DNA from: Bradyrhizobium sp. SZCCT0231
GTDB lineage: Bacteria > Pseudomonadota > Alphaproteobacteria > Rhizobiales > Xanthobacteraceae
Assembly: GCF_018130245.1 (NCBI RefSeq)
Contig: NZ_JAFCKP010000013.1
Span: 62,001-126,000, forward strand
DNA: 64,000 bases
Direction: 5' to 3'
Shown here: in pieces, positions 42,746-51,791 of the stretch
How the letters are laid out: each line of letters opens with the position of its first letter
How positions within the stretch are numbered: the stretch's first letter is position 1
Position numbers and translations under genes: made by a program
Notes under the pieces: generated by a model
The model's input: the letters and a program-made list of their open reading frames with translations, nothing else
What the model was told of the DNA's origin: nothing
Databases searched by the model: none

Positions 42746-42813
42746 CGAGGGACGTGATTACGGTGTCCGGCCGTGGCCTCGTTCTGCTGGTTCGGGAGTC
42801 GGGCGGGGCATCT

Positions 42814-44559
42814 GTGAAGAGTGGAATTGATTGCGAGCACCGCCGGCGTGCGTCGGCGGGCACGGCGCTGTTTTGTCTGACGGCGGGCATGTTGGCCGGC
42901 GGCCTCGTTGCCGCGCTTCCGGCCCATGCGGCCAAGGTCTCCGTAGCCGGCGCGCCGAAGGCGAACAGCCCGTCCGCTTCCGCCGGAACGGAAGCTGCTG
43001 CCTCCGCGCCAAAGCCGGCGGCCGTCGTGCAGCGTTTCGATATCGACGATTTCGCAATCCAGGGCGCCGAGACGCTTCCGCAGGTCGACATCGAAGAAGC
43101 GGTCTATCCATATCTCGGACCGAACAAGAGCGCCGACGACGTCGAAAAGGCGCGGGCGGCCCTCGAGAAGGCGTATCACGACAGGGGTTTTCAGACCGTC
43201 AGCGTTTCCGTTCCGCAGCAGAATGCGCAGTTGAGGATGATCACCCTCAAGGTGACGGAGTTGAAGGTTGGCCGTCTGCGGGTCAAGAACGCGCGCTATT
43301 TCCGGCTGGACAAGATCACCGAAGGGGCGGGATCTCTCAAGGAAGGGACGGTCCCGAACTTCAACGAAGTCACCAAGGATATCGTTGCGCTCAACCAGTG
43401 GTCCGATCGGCGCATAACTCCTGCGCTGCGTGCCGGCGTGACGCCGGGCACCGTCGACGTCGATCTTAACGTCGAGGACAAGGTCCCGATACATGCCAAT
43501 GTCGAGGTGAATAACCGGAAGTCCCCCAACACGACCGCGCTGCGCGTCAGCAGCACGGTGCGCTACGACAATCTCTGGCAGTTCGGCCACTCCGTGAATT
43601 TCAGCTATCAGGTCGCGCCGGAGCGTCCCGGCGATGCGGAGGTGTTTTCCGGCTCTTATTCAGCGCGGGTGCAGAACGTCGATTGGCTGAGCGTCCAGTT
43701 CTACGGCGTGAAATCGAGCAGCGACGTCGCGACTGTCGGCGGCACGAACGTGATCGGACCTGGAGAGATCATCGGCAGCCGCGCGGTGATGACGTTGCCG
43801 ACGCGGGAGAACCTGTTCCATACGCTTTCGGCCGACGTCGTCTACAAGCATTTCGATCAGACCGTGAAGCTCGGCGGTGCCGGCTTCTCGTCTCCAGTCA
43901 CCTATTACCCGTTTGTCGCAAGCTATGGCGCGACATTCCAGAACGAGACGTTCACGACCCAGTTCAATGCCGCCGTCACCTACAATCTGCGGCCGCTGGG
44001 AGATGGCGTCGTCCCGTTCGACAACAAGCGCTACGGGGCCTCCCCGAGTTTCACCCATTACAACGTCGATGTGTCGCATACCCAGGAATTGCCGGAAGGC
44101 TTCCAGCTTTACGGCAGGGTGCAGGGACAGCTCGCCGACGGGCCGCTGGTCTCGAGCGAGCAGTTCAGCGTCGGCGGCCTCGACACAGTGCGCGGCTATC
44201 TCGAGTCCGAGACGCTCGGCGACAACGGCGTCGTCGGCAATCTCGAGCTGCGCAGCCCCAATGTGGGAGAGATGCTGCAAGCGCAGATGAAGGACGAGAC
44301 CGGGCAGGGAAAGGCGCGCTTCACGATCTTCAACGAATGGCGGGCGTTTGCGTTCGCGGACGCCGGCATGGCGACCATGCTGAATGCGCTTCCCGAACAG
44401 CAATCGCAATTCAATCTGTGGAGCTACGGCGTCGGCAGCCGCTTCAAGATGTTCGACTACCTGAACGGTACGCTGGTTTATTCGGTGCCGATGGTCAGTC
44501 AGGCCTATACGAGCGCGAGGAGCCCGCGCATCAATTTCCGAATCTGGGGTGAATTCTGA
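42814..44559 (+). CDS. TpsB: two-partner-secretion outer-membrane transporter (ShlB/FhaC/HecB family)
   Basis: About 581 residues if started at GTG 42814 (GTG 42754 is also in frame). A signal peptide ends around PAHA (residue about 40). POTRA domains of the ShlB type begin near residue 75 (FDIDDFAIQGAETLPQVDIE), followed by a 16-strand barrel domain. The VRGY tetrad of loop 6 lies near residue 459, and the final residue is Phe, as usual for outer-membrane barrels. It would translocate the TpsA protein encoded 15.7 kb upstream; the pair is separated by the second signalling module, which is unusual. It abuts exbB with a TGATG overlap. Confidence 0.9.
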   Translation: MKSGIDCEHRRRASAGTALFCLTAGMLAGGLVAALPAHAAKVSVAGAPKANSPSASAGTEAAASAPKPAAVVQRFDIDDFAIQGAETLPQVDIEEAVYPYLGPNKSADDVEKARAALEKAYHDRGFQTVSVSVPQQNAQLRMITLKVTELKVGRLRVKNARYFRLDKITEGAGSLKEGTVPNFNEVTKDIVALNQWSDRRITPALRAGVTPGTVDVDLNVEDKVPIHANVEVNNRKSPNTTALRVSSTVRYDNLWQFGHSVNFSYQVAPERPGDAEVFSGSYSARVQNVDWLSVQFYGVKSSSDVATVGGTNVIGPGEIIGSRAVMTLPTRENLFHTLSADVVYKHFDQTVKLGGAGFSSPVTYYPFVASYGATFQNETFTTQFNAAVTYNLRPLGDGVVPFDNKRYGASPSFTHYNVDVSHTQELPEGFQLYGRVQGQLADGPLVSSEQFSVGGLDTVRGYLESETLGDNGVVGNLELRSPNVGEMLQAQMKDETGQGKARFTIFNEWRAFAFADAGMATMLNALPEQQSQFNLWSYGVGSRFKMFDYLNGTLVYSVPMVSQAYTSARSPRINFRIWGEF

Positions 44560-46559
44560 TGACTGCAGGATGGGATCATATGGCTGGCGCGTGCCGATCG
44601 GCGCTTCGGCGAGCGGCCGGGCGGGCTCTGACAGGACTGGTGCCGGCCTTGGTCGCGGCGTCGATGTTGTGTCCGTCGCCGGCCAAGGCGTGGTGGAACG
44701 ACGAGTGGCAGCTTCGCAAGAAGATCACGATCGACGCCAGCGCATCGGGCGCCGGCATCACCGATCCGATCGGGACTGCGCCTGTGCTGGTCCGGCTGCA
44801 TGTCGGAAACTTCCGGTTCGCCTCGGCCAAGGATGACGGCAGCGATCTGCGGTTCGTGGCCGGCGACGACAAGACGCCGCTGAAACACCACATCGAGAAA
44901 TACGATTCGCTGCTCGGTGAGGCGCTGCTCTGGGTAGCCGTGCCCAACCTTCAGCCCGGCGCCAAGACCGACATCTGGCTCTATTCCGGCAACAAGAAAG
45001 CGGTCGCGACCGGCGATCCGAAGGGGACTTACGATCCGGATACGCTGCTGGTCTATCATTTCAACGAGCGGGGCACGCCGGCGCTGGACGCGTCGGTCTG
45101 GGCCAACAACGCACAAAGCGTCGGCCAGCCTGCGGACGGCTCGCTGATCGGCACCGGCTTGCGCCTTGACGGCCGTGGTGCGCTCACCCTGCCGGCTGCA
45201 CCGTCGCTCGCGTTGAGCGACAACGCAGCGTTCACCTGGTCGGCCTGGATCAAGCCGGGAGCGATGCAGCCGAACGCGGCGTTGTACAGTCGTCGCGACG
45301 GCGCCAACGGTCTTGTCATCGGGCTGGACAATGGCGTGCCGTTCGTCGAGGTGACGTACGCGGGATCTGCGCAACGCAGTGGTGCCGCCGCGCCGCTGGC
45401 ACCGAATGGCTGGCATCATGTCGCCGTCGTCGCGAATGGCGGCCAGGTCGTGCTCTATCTCGACGGAGTGCCCTATGCGTCGCTCGCCGCGACGCTGCCG
45501 GCGCTCAGCACGAACGCCGTGGTAGGAGGTGATGCGGCACCTGCATCGCCCATGGCCGCTCCCGCGGCGGCGCAGCCATCGTCCGCCGCGGACGATGGGG
45601 CGGCTTCGGACGCGTCAGCCCTGGCGTCGGAGGCCGCACCTGCTGCCGCCGCGGCGATGGCCGGTTTCATCGGTGACATCGACGAGCTCCAGATCGCAAA
45701 GATTGCGCGATCGCCGGGCTTCATCAAATTCGCCGCCATCGGGCAGGGGCCGAACCAGGCTAAGCTCGTGACCTTCAGCGTCGACGAGGAGACCGCGAGC
45801 TGGCTGTCGGGTTACTTCGCGGTGATCCTGAAATCGGTGACGCTCGACGGCTGGATCGTGATCGGCATCCTGTTGATCCTGGCGGTCGTCAGCTGGGTCG
45901 TGATGTACGACAGGGCTTCGTACCTGAACAGGCAAGCCAAGGCCAATGCTCGCTTCATGAAGAGCTTCCGCGAGCTCGCGGCCGATCTTACCATGCTTGA
46001 CCGCGGCGATGTCGACGAGGTCTGGACACTGGGCGGCCGGATCGATGAATCCGATGCCAGGATGATGCAGGCGTCGTCGCTCTATCGCATCTATCATATC
46101 GGGGCGTCGGAAATCCGCCATCGCTTCGCCGGAAAGGGCGAGCGGGTCCCGGTGCTCTCGGCCGCGTCGATTGCTGCCATCCGCGCCGCGCTGGACGGCG
46201 GCTCCGTCAAGGAGACGCAGCGGCTCAACCGCCTGATGGTGGTGCTGACGATCGCGATCTCGGGCGGACCGTTCCTCGGCCTGCTCGGCACCGTGGTGGG
46301 CGTCATGATCACCTTCGCCGCCATCGCGGCCAGTGGAGACGTCAACGTCAACGCGATTGCCCCGGGCATCGCCGCCGCGCTGGTTGCGACGGTTGCCGGC
46401 CTCGGCGTCGCGATCCCGGCGCTGTTTGGCTACAACTACCTGATCTCCCGCATCAAGGACCTGACCACCGACATTCAGGTCTTCGTCGACGAGTTCGTGA
46501 CGAAGATGGCGGAGTTCTATACCGCCGACCAGATCGAACGCAGCATCGCCGCGGAGTGA
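44559..46559 (+). CDS. ExbB/TolQ-type proton-channel protein with large DUF2341 and LamG-like N-terminal region
   Basis: 666 residues. After a signal sequence (to about residue 45) comes a DUF2341 domain (WWNDEWQLRKKITIDA; about 45-160), then a concanavalin/LamG-like fold (LRLDGRGALTLPAAPSLALS, then GWHHVAVVANGGQVVLYLDG; about 190-320), an Ala/Pro-rich linker, and then a membrane helix near 431-450 (WIVIGILLILAVVSWVV) and the ExbB/TolQ/MotA domain to the end (NRLMVVLTIAISGGPFLGLL, then GTVVGVMITFAAIA). Classical ExbB proteins are about 240 residues with a short periplasmic N-terminus. The added region would lie in the periplasm and may bind glycans or the exported protein. Confidence 0.85.
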   Translation: MTAGWDHMAGACRSALRRAAGRALTGLVPALVAASMLCPSPAKAWWNDEWQLRKKITIDASASGAGITDPIGTAPVLVRLHVGNFRFASAKDDGSDLRFVAGDDKTPLKHHIEKYDSLLGEALLWVAVPNLQPGAKTDIWLYSGNKKAVATGDPKGTYDPDTLLVYHFNERGTPALDASVWANNAQSVGQPADGSLIGTGLRLDGRGALTLPAAPSLALSDNAAFTWSAWIKPGAMQPNAALYSRRDGANGLVIGLDNGVPFVEVTYAGSAQRSGAAAPLAPNGWHHVAVVANGGQVVLYLDGVPYASLAATLPALSTNAVVGGDAAPASPMAAPAAAQPSSAADDGAASDASALASEAAPAAAAAMAGFIGDIDELQIAKIARSPGFIKFAAIGQGPNQAKLVTFSVDEETASWLSGYFAVILKSVTLDGWIVIGILLILAVVSWVVMYDRASYLNRQAKANARFMKSFRELAADLTMLDRGDVDEVWTLGGRIDESDARMMQASSLYRIYHIGASEIRHRFAGKGERVPVLSAASIAAIRAALDGGSVKETQRLNRLMVVLTIAISGGPFLGLLGTVVGVMITFAAIAASGDVNVNAIAPGIAAALVATVAGLGVAIPALFGYNYLISRIKDLTTDIQVFVDEFVTKMAEFYTADQIERSIAAE

Positions 46560-46969
46560 CGACGATGCAGGTCCAGAACGACTCCAAGCCGTATGACGAC
46601 ATCAACATCACTCCGATGCTGGATCTCGCCTACGTGCTGCTGGTGATCTTCATCATCATGACGACCGCGACGGTGCAGGGCCAGAAGGTCAATCTGCCGA
46701 AAGCATCTGCTGCGCCGAGCCTTGCCACCCAGACCACCAAGGCGATCACGGTCGCCAATGACGGCAAGATCTTCCTCGATACGATCCCGGTGACGCTGCC
46801 GGAGCTCGAGCAGCGCCTGGTGCAGCAGAAGGCGCTGACGCCGGAATTCCCGGTGGTGCTGCGCGGCGACGCCCAAGCCCAGTACCAGAGCGTGATGGAC
46901 GTGCTCGACCTGCTCGGCCGTGTCGGCCTGACGCAGGTCGGGCTCGCGACCAAGCCGCTTGTGAAGTGA
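46556..46969 (+). CDS. ExbD/TolR-type biopolymer transport protein
   Basis: A 137-residue single-span inner-membrane protein. The N-terminal span DINITPMLDLAYVLLVIFII carries the conserved Asp of the ExbD/TolR proton path, followed by a periplasmic domain to residue 137. It starts at GTG 46556, overlapping the ExbB stop (or ATG 46565). With ExbB and TonB it makes the energy-coupling complex. The coupling by overlap to its neighbours is tight. Confidence 0.92.
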   Translation: MTTMQVQNDSKPYDDINITPMLDLAYVLLVIFIIMTTATVQGQKVNLPKASAAPSLATQTTKAITVANDGKIFLDTIPVTLPELEQRLVQQKALTPEFPVVLRGDAQAQYQSVMDVLDLLGRVGLTQVGLATKPLVK

Positions 46970-47517
46970 CGGAACGAATGGGCACCTCCATGGATATGCG
47001 CGCCGATCCGCGAAGGGGCGCCAGGGCCCTGTGGTCATGGCTTCGTGGGATATTGTCCTGTCCGGACCGGACCGCCATCGACGTGCCGTCTATCGTCGTG
47101 AACGAGGGAGGTTCGCTCGCGCCTCCAGCATCGACGACTGGAGCGAGAACTGCCGGGCAAGCCGGCGTCGAACGAAGCGCGCCGGATACCGGCTTGGTGC
47201 TTCACTTCCCGATCCGTGGCGAAGCCTTGCTGGTCAAGCTTGCGGACCTCTTGCGCAAGCAAGTCGCGAGCGGCGCCCCTGAACGCGATCCTTTGCTGCT
47301 GACAATGTCGCGCTGCCCCGGTTCGCGCCTGTCGATCGATCGCATTGCCTATGTCGACTTCCTTGCCGATCGCTCCACCTATCACGTCGTCATCGAGGCG
47401 GCTGCCGATGCCAGGATCACCCTGGATACGACCGACTTCGACACGGTCGTGAATTTCGTCGTGCAGTACGTCACCGGCAGGAATTCTGGGCCGGTAGCGC
47501 TCGAGGCGGTGTCATGA
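46966..47517 (+). CDS. Uncharacterised protein between exbD and tonB
   Basis: A 183-residue protein with no family I recognise. It starts at GTG 46966, overlapping the exbD stop (or ATG 46978), and its own stop overlaps the TonB2 start (ATGA 47514-47517), so it is part of one translation unit. Residues 1-75 are polar and Arg-rich; 75-180 look like a compact alpha/beta domain (GEALLVKLADLLRKQVASG, then YVDFLADRSTYHVVIEAA). No signal peptide or membrane span is evident, so a cytoplasmic role with the ExbBD-TonB complex is a guess. Confidence 0.65.
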   Translation: MTERMGTSMDMRADPRRGARALWSWLRGILSCPDRTAIDVPSIVVNEGGSLAPPASTTGARTAGQAGVERSAPDTGLVLHFPIRGEALLVKLADLLRKQVASGAPERDPLLLTMSRCPGSRLSIDRIAYVDFLADRSTYHVVIEAAADARITLDTTDFDTVVNFVVQYVTGRNSGPVALEAVS

Positions 47518-48236
47518 ATGCGCCGAAAGAGCAGAGCGGCCCGCGGCCGCCACTCCTGCCAAGAGCGAAACCATTGCTGCGTTACGGCGCTGCGCTGGCC
47601 ATCGTCGGCTTCCTTGGCGTCGCGATACTCCTTCTCGTCGATCATGACGATGTGCCGCCACCGCGCCAGGTGCGGGAATTGACGGTCGTCAACATCACGC
47701 CGCCGCCGCCGCCTCCGCCACCACCTCCACCGCCGCCCGAGCAGAAGATGATCGAGCAGCCGAAGATGGCGGAGCCGGAATTCAAGGAAGACAAGCCGGT
47801 CGAGCAGCCGAAGGACGAGCCGCTCAAGGACGCCAAGAACGAAGAGCCGCCGGGACCACTCGCTCTCGATGCCAAGGCCGTCGGACCCGGCGACCTGTTC
47901 AATCTCGGTAGCAAGGTCGGCGGCAGCCCCTATGGCGGCGGAGGTGGCGGCGGCAGTCGATGGGGTTGGTATACCTCCATCGTGCAGTCGCAGATCGAGG
48001 CCGCACTGCGGGCCAACGGCAAGACGCGCAATGCGACGATGCAGGTGCAAGTCCGGCTCTGGGCCGACGCCACCGGCCGCGTCAGTCGCATTCAGCTCGT
48101 CTCGTCAACCGGCGACGCCGAGCTCGACGCCATTATCCGTGACGATGTCCTCGGCAGTCTCGTGTTGCGAGAGCCGCCACCCAGGGACATGCCGATGCCG
48201 ATGGTGACGCGCGTCACGGCGCGCCGGCCAAGCTGA
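47514..48236 (+). CDS. tonB: TonB-family energy transducer (TonB2)
   Basis: A 240-residue protein: cytoplasmic N-terminus, one membrane helix at about 27-45 (YGAALAIVGFLGVAILLLV), then a stretch of 13 consecutive prolines and acidic/Lys-rich linker repeats (EPEFKEDKPVEQPKDEP), a Gly-rich segment, and a C-terminal TonB domain (about 155-238: YTSIVQSQIEAALRANGKT, then QVRLWADATGRVSRIQLVSS). It is coupled by overlap to the unknown gene upstream and to ExbBD. It carries PMF energy to an outer-membrane partner or to the TonB-C-like proteins. Confidence 0.92.
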   Translation: MNAPKEQSGPRPPLLPRAKPLLRYGAALAIVGFLGVAILLLVDHDDVPPPRQVRELTVVNITPPPPPPPPPPPPPEQKMIEQPKMAEPEFKEDKPVEQPKDEPLKDAKNEEPPGPLALDAKAVGPGDLFNLGSKVGGSPYGGGGGGGSRWGWYTSIVQSQIEAALRANGKTRNATMQVQVRLWADATGRVSRIQLVSSTGDAELDAIIRDDVLGSLVLREPPPRDMPMPMVTRVTARRPS

Positions 48237-48289
48237 CGCGCCGCAATCAATTCGTTTGAGTCGAGTGACTAGCAGAGGACTGGGGACTT

Positions 48290-50128
48290 ATGTTCAAGAA
48301 GAAACGCGACGTACGCCGTTTGACGTCGTCGACCGCCATATCGCTGTGCGCGCTTGCCGTCGCCGTTCCAGCTTTTGGCCAGGCCGCATCGGATCAGAGC
48401 CCGACGCCGGCGAAGAAGTCCGAGTCGAAGCGCCCGGCCGTGTCGGACGCAAAGCCCCTGTCGCCGAGCACGACGATCAATCTCGTCAACTTGCTGGTGA
48501 AGCAAGGCGTGATCAAGGAGGAGCAGGCTCATGCGCTGATCAAGCAGGCCGACGACGAGGCCTATGTGTCGCGCCAGGCCGCGAAGGACGCCGCCGCAAA
48601 GGCCGACGAAGCGGCAAGGGCCGCGAATGCAGCGACCGCGGCAGCCACGCCGCCCGGCACCCGGCACGTCACGTACGTCCCCGAGGTCGTCAAACGGCAG
48701 TTGCGCGAGGAGATCAAGAAGGAGGTGATGGCCAAGGCGCAAAAGGAAAACTGGGCTTCGCCCGGCGCATATCCGGAGTGGGCGCAGCGGATCCGCTTCT
48801 CGGGCGATGTGCGCTCGCGCTATCAAGGCAGCTTCTTTCCGGAAGGCAACGATCAGATTCACGCGTATAATTTCAACGCGATCAACACCGGTTCCCCGTA
48901 CGATCTCAACAGCAACAGCTTCGCGCCGACCTACAACGCGACCCAGGATCGCCATCAGGCCCGGCTTCGCGCCCGCCTGGGCATGGAAGCGGATATCTTC
49001 AACGGGTTCACCGCGGGCATACGCATCGCAACGGGAGAGAACAGTTCGCCCGTCTCCACCAATCAGTCGCTCGGCGCGAACGGCGGCAACTTCTCCAAAT
49101 ACGCGCTGTGGCTCGATCGGGGCTTTCTGAAGCATCAATCCTGGGACGGCAATCTGGTGGTTTCCGTCGGTCGCTTCGACAATCCCTTCTGGTCGCCGAC
49201 CGATCTCGTCTGGCACAGGGATCTCGGCTTCGACGGATTGGCAGTGCAAGGAAAGTATGAGATCGCCAAGGGCGTCACACCGTTCGCGGTAGCCGGTGCG
49301 TTCCCGATCTACAATACCGACTTCAACATCGGTACCAATTTCGACGCAAACACCGGTGGGGTCACGAAGTTCGCGAGCCACGACAAATGGCTGTTCGGCG
49401 GTCAGGCGGGCGTGGCGGCGCGCCTCAGCTCCGAAACGTCGATGCGGGTCGCCGCCGCCTATTACGATTTCTCCAATGTCCAGGGACGCTTCTCCAGCCC
49501 CTGTCTGGTGCAGTCGGCATCGGATATGTGCGACACCGATCTGACCCGGCCGTCCTTCGCGCAGAAGGGCAACAGCTATACGACGCTGCGCAACATCGTC
49601 TCCGATCCCGCGGTGACGGTCCCGCCGCTCTATCAATATTTCGGTCTGGTTGGACAATATCGGCCCGTCGTCGGCAGCGTACAGTTCGACCTCGGGCATT
49701 TCCACCCGGTGCATATCGTGCTCGACGGCGAGTATGTCTGGAACAGCGCGTTCGATCGCAATCTGATGAATCGATATGCCATCAACAACCGCGGGCCCGA
49801 CGTCGCGACCGGTGTGCCCGGTGCCTTCAACGGCGGCAATCAGGGATGGCTCGGCCGCGTCACCGTCGGCAACAGGGAGATCAAGCATCTCTGGGACTGG
49901 AACGTGCATGCGGGCTACAAATATCTGCAGTCCGACGCCACCATCGACGCTTTTGTCGATTCCGACTTCGGCCTCGGCGGCACCAATCTCAAGGGCTATT
50001 TCGTCGGCGGCAATGTCGGGCTCAGCGACAACGTGTGGGCCAGCGTGCGCTGGCTGAGCGCGAACAACATCGCGGGCGTGCCTTACGCCGTCGACGTCCT
50101 GCAAGTCGATCTGAACGCGAGGTTCTGA
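48290..50128 (+). CDS. Putative outer-membrane porin
   Basis: 612 residues with a signal peptide (to about 31). A linker with an alpha-helical coiled stretch (about 60-150: VKQGVIKEEQAHALIKQADD, then AAAKADEAARAANAATAAA) precedes a beta-barrel region (about 165-612) that begins RIRFSGDVRSRYQGSFFPEG and ends in a terminal Phe (VDLNARF), the outer-membrane assembly signal. It fits the 'putative porin' family. It may serve as a partner channel of the locus or a general porin; TonB-dependent receptors look different (no plug domain here). Confidence 0.82.
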   Translation: MFKKKRDVRRLTSSTAISLCALAVAVPAFGQAASDQSPTPAKKSESKRPAVSDAKPLSPSTTINLVNLLVKQGVIKEEQAHALIKQADDEAYVSRQAAKDAAAKADEAARAANAATAAATPPGTRHVTYVPEVVKRQLREEIKKEVMAKAQKENWASPGAYPEWAQRIRFSGDVRSRYQGSFFPEGNDQIHAYNFNAINTGSPYDLNSNSFAPTYNATQDRHQARLRARLGMEADIFNGFTAGIRIATGENSSPVSTNQSLGANGGNFSKYALWLDRGFLKHQSWDGNLVVSVGRFDNPFWSPTDLVWHRDLGFDGLAVQGKYEIAKGVTPFAVAGAFPIYNTDFNIGTNFDANTGGVTKFASHDKWLFGGQAGVAARLSSETSMRVAAAYYDFSNVQGRFSSPCLVQSASDMCDTDLTRPSFAQKGNSYTTLRNIVSDPAVTVPPLYQYFGLVGQYRPVVGSVQFDLGHFHPVHIVLDGEYVWNSAFDRNLMNRYAINNRGPDVATGVPGAFNGGNQGWLGRVTVGNREIKHLWDWNVHAGYKYLQSDATIDAFVDSDFGLGGTNLKGYFVGGNVGLSDNVWASVRWLSANNIAGVPYAVDVLQVDLNARF

Positions 50129-50130
50129 TC

Positions 50131-50730
50131 ATGCATCCCCGGATTCCCGGTCTGGTGGCGGCCATAGCCGCGACTGCGATGTTCTGTGGCGAGGTTCGTG
50201 CCGAAAGCGAAACCGACCGTTTGCGCGAGGCGCTGCGCAGCGCCATCGCACAGGCGCGGCAGATGGAAGACCAGCGCACGGCGCTGCAGGCGAAGATCGC
50301 GGATGCTGACCGCGAGAGGGCGGCCCTGAAGGCCCAGATCGATGCGGCCAAGGCGGAAGCGAAGCAGCTCCGGAAGGAGCATCGCGAGGCGGTCGACGAA
50401 TTCAATCAGCGTCTGGAGGAACGCAATCAGACGCTGGAGAAGTGGAAGCTCGCCTATGAGGAGGCTGCCACCGTTGCCCGGACCAAGGACGCCGAGCGTG
50501 CCAAGTTCGAGACCGAGGCGGCAACGTTCAAGGCCAGCACCAAGAGCTGTCAGGCCAAGAACGTGCAACTCGTCAATGTCGGCCGCGACATTCTCAATCG
50601 ATATCGCAGCCTGACCTTGGGCGATGCCGCAGTCGCGAGCGAGCCGCTGACCGGGCTGGGTCGCGTCGGCGCGCAGAATTTCGTGCAGGAAAGTATCGAC
50701 AAGCTACTTGATCAGAAGGCAACACCATGA
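50131..50730 (+). CDS. Exported coiled-coil protein
   Basis: 199 residues with a signal peptide (to about 24: AAIAATAMFCGEVRA). Residues 25-145 form a long coiled coil rich in Glu, Lys, Ala and Arg (LREALRSAIAQARQMEDQRT, then ADADRERAALKAQIDAAKAE). A short C-terminal segment (VNVGRDILNRYRSLTLGD) follows. It lies two bases after the porin stop, and its own stop overlaps the PPIase start (ATGA). It is similar in type to periplasmic scaffold proteins; the function is not known. Confidence 0.72.
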   Translation: MHPRIPGLVAAIAATAMFCGEVRAESETDRLREALRSAIAQARQMEDQRTALQAKIADADRERAALKAQIDAAKAEAKQLRKEHREAVDEFNQRLEERNQTLEKWKLAYEEAATVARTKDAERAKFETEAATFKASTKSCQAKNVQLVNVGRDILNRYRSLTLGDAAVASEPLTGLGRVGAQNFVQESIDKLLDQKATP

Positions 50731-51773
50731 AGCGTCTCAGCGCAATCGGATCACCGCGATCGAACCTCGTTGTCGGAGCCGCCGTGGCGATCCTGGGCCT
50801 GTCGGCGGGGACGGCATTTGCCCAGACCGCACCGGCGCCTCAACGCCCGGCCCAACCCGCGGTCAAGCCGAAGCCGGCGGCGCCCGCCGCGGCAGCGCCG
50901 ACGCCGGCGACCCCGGCGCCGGCAACACAGGGGCTTGCGTCGACCAAGACGGCCGGCGGCGATGATGTCATCGCGCGGGTTGGCGAGGCCAACATCTCGG
51001 CCGAGGAGCTCCGCGCTTATGTCGGCGCGCTGGGGGCGCGCGAACAGGCGGCGCTCGCGAAAGATCCGGCGCTGCTCAGCCAGGCGGTTCGTATGCTGCT
51101 CGCCAACCGGCTGGTCTTGCAGGAAGTCATCGCCAAGAGATGGGATCAGCGGCCAAATGTGGCGGCACAGCTCGACCGCGTGCGCGAGAACGCCTTGGTC
51201 GAGATCTACCTGCAATCGGTCTCGACCCCTCCGGAGAGCTTCCCGAGCGAGGACGAGCTTCAAAAGGTCTACGATGCCAACCGCAGCGCCTTGCTGGTGC
51301 CTCGGCAGTTCCATCTCGCGCAGATCTTTGTCGCGGCGAAGGACGGGGACAAGGCGGCTGAGGACAAGGCGAGGAAAGCGATCGAGTCGATTCAGGCGAA
51401 GCTGAGAGCGCCAGGTGCCGATTTCGGCGCGATTGCACAGGCCGAGAGCAATTCGAAGAGCAGCGGCGATCTCGGCTGGGTGGCGGAAAACCAGATCCGG
51501 CCGGAGATCAAGGCCCAGGTGCAGGGACTGGCCAAGAATGCCGTCTCCGAACCCGTCCGCCTCGACGATGGCTGGCACATCATCAAGCTGATCGACACCA
51601 AGGCATCCTACACCCGGACTTTGCCCGAAGTGCGCGAACAACTCGTGCAGCAGATGCGCAGCGAGCGCGCCGCGGTGCTGCGGCGAGCCTATCTTGCAGA
51701 ATTGCTCAAGCAGAATCCGCCCATTCTCAACGAGCTTGCACTTTCGAACCTACTCGACAATTCCCGGAAATGA
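50727..51773 (+). CDS. Exported parvulin-type peptidyl-prolyl isomerase (SurA/PrsA-like)
   Basis: 348 residues. A signal peptide (to about 33) is followed by a Pro/Ala-rich linker (about 34-75), then a helical N-domain (ISAEELRAYVGALGAREQAA) and a parvulin domain at about 190-290 (RQFHLAQIFVAAKDGDKAAE, then SGDLGWVAENQIRPEIKAQV). It probably helps fold outer-membrane or secreted proteins in the periplasm; the neighbouring TpsA/TpsB and porin are natural clients. It is coupled to the coiled-coil gene by an ATGA overlap. Confidence 0.88.
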   Translation: MKRLSAIGSPRSNLVVGAAVAILGLSAGTAFAQTAPAPQRPAQPAVKPKPAAPAAAAPTPATPAPATQGLASTKTAGGDDVIARVGEANISAEELRAYVGALGAREQAALAKDPALLSQAVRMLLANRLVLQEVIAKRWDQRPNVAAQLDRVRENALVEIYLQSVSTPPESFPSEDELQKVYDANRSALLVPRQFHLAQIFVAAKDGDKAAEDKARKAIESIQAKLRAPGADFGAIAQAESNSKSSGDLGWVAENQIRPEIKAQVQGLAKNAVSEPVRLDDGWHIIKLIDTKASYTRTLPEVREQLVQQMRSERAAVLRRAYLAELLKQNPPILNELALSNLLDNSRK

Positions 51774-51791
51774 GCCACAGCGGAGCTAGCA

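Noticed and set aside
48290-50128. The porin gene as the missing TonB-dependent receptor
   Set aside because: It has no plug domain or TonB box and is only 612 residues, with a coiled-coil N-terminal region; it fits the porin family instead.
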